From: Frigidibacter sp. ROC022
Lineage (GTDB): Bacteria > Pseudomonadota > Alphaproteobacteria > Rhodobacterales > Rhodobacteraceae
Direction: 5' to 3'
Length of the DNA: 64,000 nucleotides
Assembly (NCBI RefSeq): GCF_024723735.1
Contig: NZ_JANQDU010000003.1
Location: forward strand, 822,493-886,492
The notes below the pieces were generated by a model. It was given only the letters and a program-made list of their open reading frames with translations. It searched no databases and was not told where the DNA came from. This document shows positions 34,349 to 44,168 of the stretch, piece by piece. The first letter of the stretch is position 1. Each line of letters begins with the position of its first letter. The translations under genes were made by a program, and so were the position numbers.

Positions 34349-35923
34349 ATGAATATCCACAGAAAACTGGCATCGGGGCTCAGGTCGTTGAGCGCTGTCG
34401 GTGTCATCGCTCTGGCTGCGGCATTTTCGCCCGCTCCAGCGCAGGCGCAGGTCAAGGGCGGTGAACTGGTCGTCGTTCAGGGGTCGAACCCGCCCAGCCT
34501 GGACGGCATGTCGACCTCGTCCCAGGCGTCGCGCAACATCAACATGAACATCTACGAGACGCTGTATGGCTTCAGCGAGGACATCAAGCCGATCCCGATC
34601 CTGGCCGAAGGGGTCGATATCTCGGAAGACGGTCTGACCTATGTGTTCACGCTGCGCAAAGGCGTGCTGTTCCACAACGGCGACGAGATGAACGCCCGCG
34701 ACGTGAAGGCCTCGCTGGAACGTTATCGCCGGGTCGGGGCGACCAAGAACCTGCTGGCCCCGGTCAAGGACATCGAGATCACCGGCGAGTATGAAGTCAC
34801 CTTCCACATGGTCGAGCCGACGCCGACCTTCCTCGAAGCCTTCTCCTCGCCGCGCGCCCCGGCGATCATCATCCCTGAAGAGGATGGCGATACCGAAGCC
34901 GGCAAGAACAGCTTCATCGGCACCGGGCCCTACAAGTTCGTCGAATATGTCCCCGACGACCATGTGACCATCGAACGGTTCGACGACTATTCGCAGGACC
35001 TGCGCTCGGACGGCATCGACGGGTTCGGCGGCAAGAAGACCGCCTGGCTTGACCGGGTGATCTTCCGGATCATTCCGGAGCCGGGTGCCCAGGTCGCGGC
35101 GCTCGAGGCCGGCGAGGTGGATATCCTCGAACAGATTCCGATGCCCGCCGCGCGGCGTCTGGAATCCGATCCGGATATCGTCCTGCACGAGAACGCCCGC
35201 TGGGCCTTCACCACCTTCATCTTCAACACCAATGTGCCGCCCAGTGACAACGTGAAGTTCCGCGAAGCCGTGCAGGTGGCGCTGAACATGGAAGAGATCA
35301 TGGCGATCTCCTCGGAAGGGCTCTACACCCTGAACCACCGCTGGCAGTACGAGGGCACGACCTATGATCCGGGCCAGATCGGCGCCGAATACTACAACCA
35401 GGCCGACACCGAACGCGCCAAGGCGCTGCTGGAGGAAGCCGGGTACAACGGCGAGGAGTTCGTGATCCTGACCGACTCCAACATCCCGCAGCACGGCCGT
35501 TCGGCGGTTGTGATCGCGGAACAGCTGAAGGCCATCGGCATCAACGCGGTGATCAACCAGGTGGACTGGCCGACCGCGCTGAACATCCGGATGCAGGACG
35601 AAGGCTGGAACGGCTGGACCCTGCAAATGGGGATCGAGCCCTATCTCGGGCCGGTCGGGCTGATCGCCACGCTGACCTCTCCGGCACGTCCGCATTTCGT
35701 CAAACCCGATCCCGAGCTTGATGCGCTCTATCAGGAACTGATCAAGGGCGAGACGGTCGAGGCGCGGCAGGAGACCTTCAAGAAGATCCAGACCCGGCTC
35801 TACGAGATCTTCGCGATCATCAAGGTCGGCGACTCGGGCCTGATGCATGCGTCGCGCGCCAGCGTGAAAGGGTTCATCCCGTTCCGCTTCCCGCGGGTCT
35901 ATGACATCTGGCTGGAAGACTGA
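34349..35923 (+). CDS. ABC transporter substrate-binding protein, family 5 (dipeptide-type)
   Basis: The 524-residue protein has a Sec signal peptide (basic RKLASGLR start, hydrophobic core, cut after AQAQ near residue 35) and the family-5 fold: GGELVVVQGSNPPSLDGM, the LAEGVDISEDGLTYVFTLRKGVLFHNGD block and GTGPYKFVEYVPDD. It collects substrate in the periplasm for the permeases at 36029 and 36966. GGGAGGA precedes the ATG. Family-5 proteins bind peptides, opines, nickel, glycosides and others, so the name dipeptide gives only the family. Confidence 0.93.
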   Translation: MNIHRKLASGLRSLSAVGVIALAAAFSPAPAQAQVKGGELVVVQGSNPPSLDGMSTSSQASRNINMNIYETLYGFSEDIKPIPILAEGVDISEDGLTYVFTLRKGVLFHNGDEMNARDVKASLERYRRVGATKNLLAPVKDIEITGEYEVTFHMVEPTPTFLEAFSSPRAPAIIIPEEDGDTEAGKNSFIGTGPYKFVEYVPDDHVTIERFDDYSQDLRSDGIDGFGGKKTAWLDRVIFRIIPEPGAQVAALEAGEVDILEQIPMPAARRLESDPDIVLHENARWAFTTFIFNTNVPPSDNVKFREAVQVALNMEEIMAISSEGLYTLNHRWQYEGTTYDPGQIGAEYYNQADTERAKALLEEAGYNGEEFVILTDSNIPQHGRSAVVIAEQLKAIGINAVINQVDWPTALNIRMQDEGWNGWTLQMGIEPYLGPVGLIATLTSPARPHFVKPDPELDALYQELIKGETVEARQETFKKIQTRLYEIFAIIKVGDSGLMHASRASVKGFIPFRFPRVYDIWLED

Positions 35924-35940
35924 GGCCCCTTGCCATGACG

Positions 35941-35973
35941 ACCAGCGGCGCCAGCCCTCCCGGCGCCGCTGGT
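35941..35973 (+). terminator. Hairpin between binding-protein gene and permease genes
   Basis: A perfect 12-bp inverted repeat (35941-35952 with 35962-35973, 9-nt loop) is followed by TCTTTCC. It is probably a partial terminator or mRNA 3'-end protector that raises binding-protein level over permease level. Confidence 0.65.
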
Positions 35974-36028
35974 TCTTTCCGGACCACCAGGCGGTCCGCC
36001 AACCCCCGAAACCGGTAGATCGAGCGAG

Positions 36029-36965
<937 letters not shown>

Positions 36966-36976
<11 letters not shown>

Positions 36977-37877
36977 GGCCAACCCGGATACCCTGTCGAT
37001 CGGTCAGGAAATCAAGCTGGCGCGGCGCCGCCGCAGGCTGACCTTCGCCCGCCGTCTGCTGACCCATCCATCCTTTCTGGTCGGCTTCGTCATCCTGGTT
37101 CTGTTCACCCTGACGGCGCTTCTGGCCGATGTCCTGGCGCCTTACGGCCCGACCAAGATCAACTACCGCTCGATCCTGGCGCCGCCCTCGGCCGAGTTCT
37201 GGTTCGGCACCGACGCCTATGGCCGCGACGTGCTGAGCCGGGTCATCTACGGCACCAGGGTCTCGTTGCGGATCGGCGTCTTCGTCGTGGTGATGACCGG
37301 TATCCTGGGCACGCTGCTGGGCACCCTAGCGAGCTATGTCAAATGGCTCGACGGGCTGATCATGCGCTCGCTCGACGGGTTGATGGCCTTTCCCGGGGTG
37401 CTGCTGGCGATTGCGCTGGCCGCGGCGCTCGGCCCGTCGGAGGTCAACGCGATCATCGCCCTGACCGTCACCTTCACCCCGCGTACCGCGCGGATCGTCC
37501 GGGCCAGCGTGATCGTGGTGCAGGGGATGCAGTTCATCGAGGCCGCCCATGCCGTGGGTGCCAGCCATGCGCGGGTCATCTTCCGCTATATCCTGGCCAA
37601 TGCCCTGTCGCCGCTGATCGTGCAGCTGACCTTCGTCTTTGCCGTCTCGATCGTGGCCGAGGCGATCCTCAGCTTCCTGGGCGTCGGTCCGCCGCCGCCG
37701 GCGCCCTCGCTGGGCAACATCATCGCCGACGGGCGCAGCAACATCCAGGAAGCCTGGTGGATCGCGGTCTTTCCCGGCCTGATCATCGCGGTGGCGGTCC
37801 TGGGGCTGAACCTGATGGGCGACGGTCTGCGCGACATCCTCGACCCGCGCCACAGCGGCGCCCGCGACAAGACCTGA
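36966..37877 (+). CDS. Dipeptide-type ABC transporter permease (DppC-like)
   Basis: The 303-residue permease has the DppC signature PSAEFWFGTDAYGRDVLSRVIYGTR, the membrane-spanning binding-protein-dependent domain, and the contact loop MQFIEAAHAVGASHARVIFRYILANALSPLIV. The N-terminal cytoplasmic part is basic (LARRRRRLTFARR). Start at 36966 with an 11-nt overlap; earlier in-frame codons lie inside the DppB-like gene. It ends only 7 nt from the convergent TRAP gene, with no room for a terminator. Confidence 0.94.
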
Positions 37878-37884
37878 CGCGGTC

Positions 37885-39159
37885 CTAGTCCAGCACGAAA
37901 TCGGGCAGCATCAGCGAGAGCTGCGGGAAGAACGTCACCGCGACCAGCAGCACAGCCATCAGTGCCAGGAATGGCAATATCCCCCGCATGACCTCGGTGA
38001 CCGGCGCCTTGGCGACGCTGGACAGGACAAAGAGGTTCAGCCCGACCGGCGGTGTCAGCATCGCCATCTCGATATTGATCACCACGATGATCGCGTAATG
38101 CACCGGGTCGATCCCGAATTGCTGGAACAGCGGCAGCACCAGCGGGACCGTGATCAGCACGATCGACAGCCCTTCCAGCACCATGCCCAGCAGCAGCATC
38201 GACAGGTTCATCATGATCAGGAACTGCCAGCCCTTCAGGTCGATCTCGTTGACGAACTCGACCAGCCGCGCCGGCATCCGGGTCTCGGTCAGCCAGTGGC
38301 CGAAGAGCTGCGCCGCGACGACGATCATGATGATCGCGGCCGAGCGGCGCATCGCCACGGCCGTGATCGGCACCACTTCGCGCAGGCTGCAGCCCCGGTA
38401 GACCAGCAGGCTGACCAGGATGGCCAGGAAGGCGGCCAGCCCGGCGGCCTCGGCGATCGTCGCATAGCCGCCGTAGATGCCGACAAAGATCACCACCGGG
38501 ATCAGCACAGCCGGGACCGCGTTCCAATTGGCCCTGAGAAACTCGGACAGGCTGGGCGCCTCCAGCCGGGGCAGTTGCTTGCGAGTGCCGTAGATCAGGA
38601 TATAGGCGACGAAGAGCGAGCCCTGCAGCAGGCCCGGCACGATGCCGGCCAGGAACAGCCGCGGGATCGAGGCCTCGGCGATCAGGCCGTAGATCACCAG
38701 GATGATCGAGGGCGGGATCAGGATGCCCAGCGTGCCCGAGGCGCCGACCACGCCAAGCGCGAAGGGCCGGTCATAGCCCCGCGCCAGCATCGCCGGAACC
38801 AGGATCGTCGCCATCGCCAGTGCCGTCGCCACCGATGAGCCCGAGACCGCGGCAAAGACCGTGGTCGCGCCGACGCAGGTCAGCGCCAGTCCGCCGCGCA
38901 GCCGGCCGAGCCAGACCTCGGCCATCTCGATGAGGCTCTTGGCGATGCCGCCGCGTTCCATGAACTGCGCCGCGATGACAAAGAAGGGCACCGCCAGGAT
39001 CGTCTCGCCGTTCAGCTTGTCGATGGCGACCTGCGCCACCGAGATGCCGGGCGTGTTCCCGGTCCAGAGCAGCACCAGCGACAGCCCGCCCAGGGCGGCA
39101 AAGATCGGGATGCCGAGAAACAGAAGCGCCAGCAGGCCGGCGAAGACGGCGGCCAGCAT
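37885..39159 (-). CDS. dctM: TRAP transporter large permease (DctM)
   Basis: The 424-residue protein has about 12-13 hydrophobic segments and the DctM pattern: GNTPGISVAQVAIDKLNGETILAVPFF near the N-terminus, SGSSVATALAMATILVPAM and GTLGILIPPSIILVIYG. It is the sodium-coupled transport subunit of a TRAP system. It forms an operon with DctQ (1-nt gap) and DctP. TRAP systems take up carboxylates and related acids, consistent with the divergent CoA-thioester genes at 40841-43414. Confidence 0.95.
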   Translation of the reverse strand: MLAAVFAGLLALLFLGIPIFAALGGLSLVLLWTGNTPGISVAQVAIDKLNGETILAVPFFVIAAQFMERGGIAKSLIEMAEVWLGRLRGGLALTCVGATTVFAAVSGSSVATALAMATILVPAMLARGYDRPFALGVVGASGTLGILIPPSIILVIYGLIAEASIPRLFLAGIVPGLLQGSLFVAYILIYGTRKQLPRLEAPSLSEFLRANWNAVPAVLIPVVIFVGIYGGYATIAEAAGLAAFLAILVSLLVYRGCSLREVVPITAVAMRRSAAIIMIVVAAQLFGHWLTETRMPARLVEFVNEIDLKGWQFLIMMNLSMLLLGMVLEGLSIVLITVPLVLPLFQQFGIDPVHYAIIVVINIEMAMLTPPVGLNLFVLSSVAKAPVTEVMRGILPFLALMAVLLVAVTFFPQLSLMLPDFVLD

Positions 39160-39160
39160 C

Positions 39161-39643
39161 TCAGACCTCGCCCGCGGTCGCCATCGGGCCGCGGCGTATG
39201 AGAGAGACCAGCTCCACCACGTAGCGGATGCTGCAGGCGGCCATCGAGACGGGCAGCGCGGCATAGAACCAGGCGGTCGGAATCTGCAGGAAGGAGGGGC
39301 CGCGTTCGTCCCAGGCCAGCGCGAAGGCGACGACCTTGGTGCCGAACCAGGTCAGCGCGATGCAGAAGGCCAGACCGGCGAGGGAGGCCAGGATATTCGC
39401 GAAATGGACGAATCTCGGTCCGGTCAGCCGCAGGAAGAAATCGGCCCGGATATGCTCGCCATTCGCGACGCAGGCGGCCGAGGAGATCAGCAGCGCCCAG
39501 GCGACCAGATAGGTCGTGATTTCCTGAATCCAGCCGCCGCTCAACGGTGAGGAGATCAGCCGCAGCACCATGCCGGACAGAAACAGCAGCAGCGCCGCAA
39601 GGGCCAGGACCGCGCCGAGATAGGCTTCGATGGATTTCCACAT
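39161..39643 (-). CDS. dctQ: TRAP transporter small permease (DctQ)
   Basis: The 160-residue protein has four predicted membrane helices and the DctQ core TTYLVAWALLISSAACVANGEHIRADFFL, which packs against DctM. Position between DctP and DctM genes is standard. Confidence 0.93.
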   Translation of the reverse strand: MWKSIEAYLGAVLALAALLLFLSGMVLRLISSPLSGGWIQEITTYLVAWALLISSAACVANGEHIRADFFLRLTGPRFVHFANILASLAGLAFCIALTWFGTKVVAFALAWDERGPSFLQIPTAWFYAALPVSMAACSIRYVVELVSLIRRGPMATAGEV

Positions 39644-39671
39644 GGGCGGAACCCTCTGTTCGGATGGAAGA

Positions 39672-39694
39672 GGGGGCGGCGCCGGGCCGCCCCC
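39672..39694 (-). terminator. Hairpin between dctP and dctQ
   Basis: A perfect 9-bp GC-rich inverted repeat (39672-39680 with 39686-39694, 5-nt loop), read on the minus strand, is followed by the pyrimidine-rich TCTTCC. It lies just after the binding-protein gene, as in the other import operons of this window. Confidence 0.55.
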
Positions 39695-39700
39695 CGTGGG

Positions 39701-40708
39701 TCAGTCGCCCAGAACCGCAGCGGCGCGGGCCACGAAGTCGGGGTCCATGCGGGTGGCCGCGACGATCTCGTCCTGCCGGGCCAGCAGCCGGGCGCGGAAG
39801 GCGGCAAGCTCTTCTTCCGAGGCCTGCACGGCCTGGATCCCGTTGGCGATGCCTTCGGCGCGGGCATCGATCTGGCGCGAGGCGGCCAGCTTGCGCGCGT
39901 CGTCCACGGTGTCGGCCCAGCTGTCGAGCACGATCTGCTGCAACTCCGGCCCCAGCTTGTCCCAGGTCGGCTTGCCCACCATCGGCACGTAGACGAGGAA
40001 GTTCTCCTGCGTGTCGATCGCGTATTTCAGGCCGGACTCCCACAGCTTGGCGCTGCGGATCGTCTCATGCGTGGTGTTCAGCCCGTCGATGCTGTGCTGC
40101 GCCAGGGCGATCGGCACGTCGGCAAAGCTGATCGCCACCGATTCGACGCCCATTTCCTCGTAGCGCACCTTCGAGGCCGGGCTGCCCGGCACCCGTAGCC
40201 GCAGACCGTCAAGCGCTGCCAGCGAGGTCGCCGGAACGTCTGTCGTGAAGATCGAGGTATGGCCAAGGTCGAGATAGGGCCCGAGGACCTTCACCCCCAG
40301 TTTCGCTTCGATCTCGGCATTGAGTTCGGCGCCGACCTCGCCGTCGATCACCGCATGGACCTCGTCGGCCGAGCGGCCATAGAACATCGGCAGGTCGAGC
40401 AGCCCGGTGTCAGGAACCACGCTGCTGAGATAGAGGATGATCGGCACCCCCATCTCGACCCCGCCTTGGGCCAGCGCCTTGGGCACGTCGGGGCCCTTGA
40501 ACAGCTGCGAGGAGGGGAACACCTGCACGTCGAGCTTGCCCTCGGTCCGCTCTTTCAGGGTTTTGACGAACTCCTCCAGCGCGATGTTGCGGACGTGGTT
40601 CGGCCCGGTGTTGAGCGTGATCCTGAACGGGATCTCCTCTGCGTGAAGCGCCGGGGCCGCCGCCATCGCCAGGGCCGCAGCTGCGGCCAGAGCACCAAAT
40701 ACCTTCAT
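39701..40708 (-). CDS. dctP: TRAP transporter substrate-binding protein (DctP)
   Basis: The 335-residue periplasmic protein has a signal peptide (KVFGALAAAAALAMAAAPALHA, cut near 22) and DctP features: GPNHVRNIALEEFVKTLKERT, VQVFPSSQLFKG, and the arginine-containing LRLRVPGSPA segment where the carboxylate ligand usually binds. ATG 40708 has GGGAGGAAG just upstream. First gene of the TRAP operon, divergent from the CitE-like operon. Confidence 0.94.
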   Translation of the reverse strand: MKVFGALAAAAALAMAAAPALHAEEIPFRITLNTGPNHVRNIALEEFVKTLKERTEGKLDVQVFPSSQLFKGPDVPKALAQGGVEMGVPIILYLSSVVPDTGLLDLPMFYGRSADEVHAVIDGEVGAELNAEIEAKLGVKVLGPYLDLGHTSIFTTDVPATSLAALDGLRLRVPGSPASKVRYEEMGVESVAISFADVPIALAQHSIDGLNTTHETIRSAKLWESGLKYAIDTQENFLVYVPMVGKPTWDKLGPELQQIVLDSWADTVDDARKLAASRQIDARAEGIANGIQAVQASEEELAAFRARLLARQDEIVAATRMDPDFVARAAAVLGD

Positions 40709-40840
40709 CTCTTCCTCCCTTGAGTTTTCGGTCCTTGAAGTCTCGCGTTTCGGGGTGGGCCGGATCGACCGGCTCTTGACAACGGACAATAAGACGGAAA
40801 ATTTATACGGACAACCAAATAAATTGGTGGAGACCAACAG
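40709..40840. promoter_or_regulatory. Divergent regulatory region with direct repeats
   Basis: The gap separates the TRAP operon (-) and the CoA-thioester operon (+). ACGGACAA occurs twice in the same direction (40782-40789 and 40807-40814; 25 bp apart), and a consensus TTGACA lies at 40776-40781. The spacing of AT-rich candidates for a -10 is poor (about 21 nt to TTATAC). The repeats are candidate sites for the GntR/UTRA regulator at 43419. Confidence 0.4.
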
Positions 40841-41680
40841 GTGCCGGCCAGAAGCCTTCTGTTTACCCCAGCAACGCGGCTGGACCGTCTTGCCAGGGCG
40901 ATGGCGGCCGGGCCGGACTGGGTGGCGCTCGATCTCGAAGACGGTGTCGGCCCGGGCGACAAGGCTTCGGCCCGCGAGGCGCTCTCGGTCTTTGCCCGTG
41001 ACGAGCTGAGGCCCCGGGCAGACCGGGTCGCGGTGCGGATCAACGCGCTGTCCACGGCCGAGGGCATCCGTGACATGGCCGCGATGCTGGACTGGCCGAT
41101 CTGGCCGGGGATGCTGATCCTGCCCAAGGTCTCGGCGCCTTCCGAGGTGGCGCAGGTGCTGGCGCTGGCGGCTGATTGCGGGCAGGCGCCGGTGATCATG
41201 GCGGTGCTGGAGACCGCGGAAGGGATCGCCAATGCCGAGCCGATCGCCCGCGCCCTGCCCGGGAGCGGCGTGCTGGCCTATGGTTCGGCCGACCACATGG
41301 CCGAGACCGGCGGCGAGATGTCGGCGCCCTCGCTGGCCTGGGCGCGTGGCCGGATCGTCAACGCGGCGGCTCTGGCGGGCATCCCGGCGATCGATGGGGT
41401 CTGGCTGGACTATCGCGATGCGGAAGGGCTGACGGCCGAGGCGCAGCTTGCCAAGTCCATGGGATTTGCCGGTAAGATCGCCATCCATCCCGACCAGATC
41501 GCCCCGATCAACTCGGTATTCTCTCCGACCGGGGCCGAGGTGGAATCGGCGCGGGCGCTGCTGGCGGCATCCGAGGCGGCCGGGGGCGGGGCGTTCTCTC
41601 ACAATGGAAAGATGGTGGACGCGCCGGTTCTGGCCCGCGCCCGCCGGATCGTCGAGACATGCAACAGGAGCAAGACATGA
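40841..41680 (+). CDS. HpcH/HpaI/CitE family lyase (CoA-thioester type)
   Basis: The 279-residue TIM-barrel protein has the CitE-like signatures SLLFTPATRLDRLARAM, WVALDLEDGVGPGDKASAR, VRINAL, the metal-ligand VLETAEGIANAEPIA and AYGSADHMAETGG. Members split malyl-, methylmalyl- or citramalyl-CoA. The start is GTG at 40841, with GGAG 8 nt upstream. Operon order lyase, hydratase, CoA-transferase matches that of itaconate-degradation operons (Ccl, Ich, Ict), so a citramalyl-CoA-lyase-like role is plausible. Confidence 0.88.
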   Translation: MPARSLLFTPATRLDRLARAMAAGPDWVALDLEDGVGPGDKASAREALSVFARDELRPRADRVAVRINALSTAEGIRDMAAMLDWPIWPGMLILPKVSAPSEVAQVLALAADCGQAPVIMAVLETAEGIANAEPIARALPGSGVLAYGSADHMAETGGEMSAPSLAWARGRIVNAAALAGIPAIDGVWLDYRDAEGLTAEAQLAKSMGFAGKIAIHPDQIAPINSVFSPTGAEVESARALLAASEAAGGGAFSHNGKMVDAPVLARARRIVETCNRSKT

Positions 41681-42213
41681 CCCGTCACCTCAACGGAATG
41701 ACACATGTGGAAGGGCAGAGGTTCCGCGAGGATCCGGGGCTGAACTACGAGGATTTCGAAGTCGGCGACATCTACGAACACTGGCCCGGCCGGACGGTGA
41801 CCGAGACCGACAACATCTGGTTCACCAACCTGACGATGAATACCCATCCGCTGCATTTCGACCTGAACTATGCGGCGCAGTCCGAATTCGGCAAACCCCT
41901 GGTCAATTCCACCTTCACGGTTGCCCTGGTGGCGGGAATGGCGGTGTCCGCATCCAGCCAGAAGGCGATTGCCAACCTGGGTTGGGAAGAGATCAAGCTG
42001 CCGGCGCCGGTCTTTGTCGGCGACACGCTCTATGCCGAGACCGAGGTTCTGGGAAAGCGCGATTCCAAGTCCCGTCCCGGCGCCGGGATCGTGCGGGTCC
42101 GGCATTCGGGCAAGAACCAGGACGGGGTCTATGTGCTGCACATGATCCGGTCCTTCCTCTCGACCCGCGCCGGGCATTCGGTCGTCGATATCGTGCGCGG
42201 CGGGTTGGGCTGA
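41677..42213 (+). CDS. MaoC-family dehydratase/hydratase
   Basis: The 178-residue hot-dog-fold protein has the MaoC pattern DFEVGDIYEHWPGRTVTETDN, NTHPLHFDLNYAAQSEFGKPLVNST and the C-terminal VGDTLYAETEVLGKR. The DNxxFxxLTMNTHPLHFD segment carries the catalytic Asp/His region of mesaconyl- and itaconyl-CoA hydratase-like members. It starts with a 4-nt overlap with the lyase gene; an in-frame ATG at 41659 is less likely. Confidence 0.9.
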   Translation: MTRHLNGMTHVEGQRFREDPGLNYEDFEVGDIYEHWPGRTVTETDNIWFTNLTMNTHPLHFDLNYAAQSEFGKPLVNSTFTVALVAGMAVSASSQKAIANLGWEEIKLPAPVFVGDTLYAETEVLGKRDSKSRPGAGIVRVRHSGKNQDGVYVLHMIRSFLSTRAGHSVVDIVRGGLG

Positions 42214-42214
42214 G

Positions 42215-43414
42215 ATGGCGCCGCCGCTGTCAGGACTGCGGGTGCTCGCGGTCGAGCAATACGGGGCCGGTCCGTTCGGCACCCAGCATCTGGCCGATCT
42301 CGGTGCCGAGGTCATCAAGATCGAGAACCGGGCCACCGGCGGCGACTATGCCCGCAGTCTCGGCCCGTTCTTCGTCGAAGGCGCCGAGGCCGACGAGGGC
42401 AGCCTGTTCTTCCAGTCGATCAACCGCAACAAGAAGAGCCTGACACTCGACCTGGGCAACCGCGAGGCGCAGGCGGTGCTGCACCGGCTGGTGGCCACGG
42501 CCGATGCGGTGGCCGACAACCTGCGCGGCGACGTGCCGGAACGGCTGGGCCTGACCTATGCGCAGTTGAAAGAGGCCAACCCGGCCATCGTCTGCGCCCA
42601 TTGCTCGGCCTACGGGAGGACGGGGGAACGTGCCGACTGGCCCGGCTATGATTTCCTGATGCAGGCCGAAGCCGGCTATTTCCACATGTCGGGAGAACCG
42701 GATACCCCGCCGACCCGCATGGGCCTGTCGATCGTCGATTTCATGGCCGGGAATTCGATGGCCCTGGGCCTTGTCTCGGCAGTGCTGGCGGCGCGCGAGA
42801 GCGGGATCGGCCGGGATGTCGATGTCAATCTCTACGATACCGCGCTGTTCAACCTCAGCTACCTGGCCACATGGACGCTGAACAGCCTGTATGATCCGGC
42901 CCGCGTGTCGCGCTCGGCCCATGCCACTGTCGTGCCCTGCCAGCTGTTCCGGACCGGCGACGGCTGGATCTACATCATGTGCAACAAGGAAAAGTTCTGG
43001 ACCGCGCTCTGCAAGGCCATCGACCGGCCCGAACTGGCCGCCGATCCGGCCTATGCGACCTTTGCCGACCGCGCCGGGCGGCGCGAGGAACTGACCCGGA
43101 TACTGGACAGCGCCCTTCAGGCCCGCACCACCGCGGACTGGCTGCAACGCCTGCAGGGCGTGGTTCCTGTCGCCCCGGTCCGCACCCCGCGCGAGGCGTT
43201 GATGGACCCGGCCCTGCGCGAGACGGGGCGGGTCGAGACGCTGGAGCTTCCCGGCGGCGCGGCCTTCGACGTGCTTGCCTCACCATTGGATGCAGGCGAT
43301 AAACCCCCATCCAGGCCCTGTCCTCCCATGGGAACGAACACCGATGAAATTCTCGACTCCGCCGGTTTTTCCGAAGCCGAGATCCGCGACCTGCACCGGC
43401 GCGGCATAGTCTGA
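42215..43414 (+). CDS. Class III CoA-transferase (CaiB/BaiF family)
   Basis: The 399-residue protein has the family opening LSGLRVLAVEQYGAGPFGTQHLADLGAEVIKIE, NRNKKSLTLDLGN, the SAYGRTGERADWPGYDFLMQAEAGY block and the likely catalytic aspartate in DVDVNLYDTALF. It transfers CoA to a carboxylate and would activate the acid imported by the TRAP system before hydration (MaoC) and cleavage (CitE-like). It starts 1 nt after the MaoC stop. Confidence 0.92.
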   Translation: MAPPLSGLRVLAVEQYGAGPFGTQHLADLGAEVIKIENRATGGDYARSLGPFFVEGAEADEGSLFFQSINRNKKSLTLDLGNREAQAVLHRLVATADAVADNLRGDVPERLGLTYAQLKEANPAIVCAHCSAYGRTGERADWPGYDFLMQAEAGYFHMSGEPDTPPTRMGLSIVDFMAGNSMALGLVSAVLAARESGIGRDVDVNLYDTALFNLSYLATWTLNSLYDPARVSRSAHATVVPCQLFRTGDGWIYIMCNKEKFWTALCKAIDRPELAADPAYATFADRAGRREELTRILDSALQARTTADWLQRLQGVVPVAPVRTPREALMDPALRETGRVETLELPGGAAFDVLASPLDAGDKPPSRPCPPMGTNTDEILDSAGFSEAEIRDLHRRGIV

Positions 43415-43418
43415 CGGG

Positions 43419-44153
43419 ATGCCCGGCAAGCCTTCCAAATACCGGTTGATCGCCGATCACCTGATGGAGGAAATCCGCAAGGGCCGTCATCCGGTCGGCG
43501 GTCTGCTGCCAACCGAGTCCGAATTGATGCAGGCCTATGGTGTCAGCCGCCACACGGTGCGCATGGCGGTCCAGGAACTGCGCAGCCGCGGCGCGGTCGC
43601 CTCGCGGCAGGGGCAGGGCTCGACGGTGGTCTCGACAAGCGGGCACGGGCGGCTGACCGAGACCATCAGTTCGATCGAAGACCTCGTCGCCTTCGGCCAG
43701 GACACCCGGCGCGAATTCCTGTCGAGCCGGATCGTCACGGTGGATGAGGCGCTGGCGGCCCGGCTGGGCTGCCGGATCGGGCGCCGCCTTGTCGAGGTGC
43801 TGATGCTGCGCAAGGCCGCCGATACCGGTGACCGGCCGGTGGCGCTGGTGACCCTGTGGCTGGATATCGTGCTGGAACCGGCGGTCGAGGACCTCGGCCA
43901 GGTCCAGAAATCCGCGGCCGAGGTCATCGAGAACCGCTTCGGCTTGAAGGTGGAAACGGTGGCGCAGACCATCGAGGCGGCGCTGCTGACCGCCGATCAG
44001 GCCCGGGATCTGGGCGCCGAACCGGGCGACCCGGCGCTGGTCGTGCGCCGCGACTATGCGACCGCACCGGACGCCGATCCGTTCCTGATCGCCCATTCCA
44101 TCTGCCGCGCGGATGCCTTCAAGGTCCAGTCGCGCTTCAGCTATCAGGCCTGA
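43419..44153 (+). CDS. GntR family regulator with UTRA domain (HutC type)
   Basis: The 244-residue regulator has an N-terminal winged helix (YRLIADHLMEEIRKG; LPTESELMQAYGVSRHTVRMAVQEL) and a UTRA ligand-binding domain (from about 85 to the end, with RRDYATAPDADPFL). It lies 4 nt after the CoA-transferase gene in the same operon and probably regulates the lyase/hydratase/transferase and TRAP operons. It ends 15 nt from the convergent sugar permease gene. Confidence 0.92.
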   Translation: MPGKPSKYRLIADHLMEEIRKGRHPVGGLLPTESELMQAYGVSRHTVRMAVQELRSRGAVASRQGQGSTVVSTSGHGRLTETISSIEDLVAFGQDTRREFLSSRIVTVDEALAARLGCRIGRRLVEVLMLRKAADTGDRPVALVTLWLDIVLEPAVEDLGQVQKSAAEVIENRFGLKVETVAQTIEAALLTADQARDLGAEPGDPALVVRRDYATAPDADPFLIAHSICRADAFKVQSRFSYQA

Positions 44154-44168
44154 GACATCGGCCCGCGC

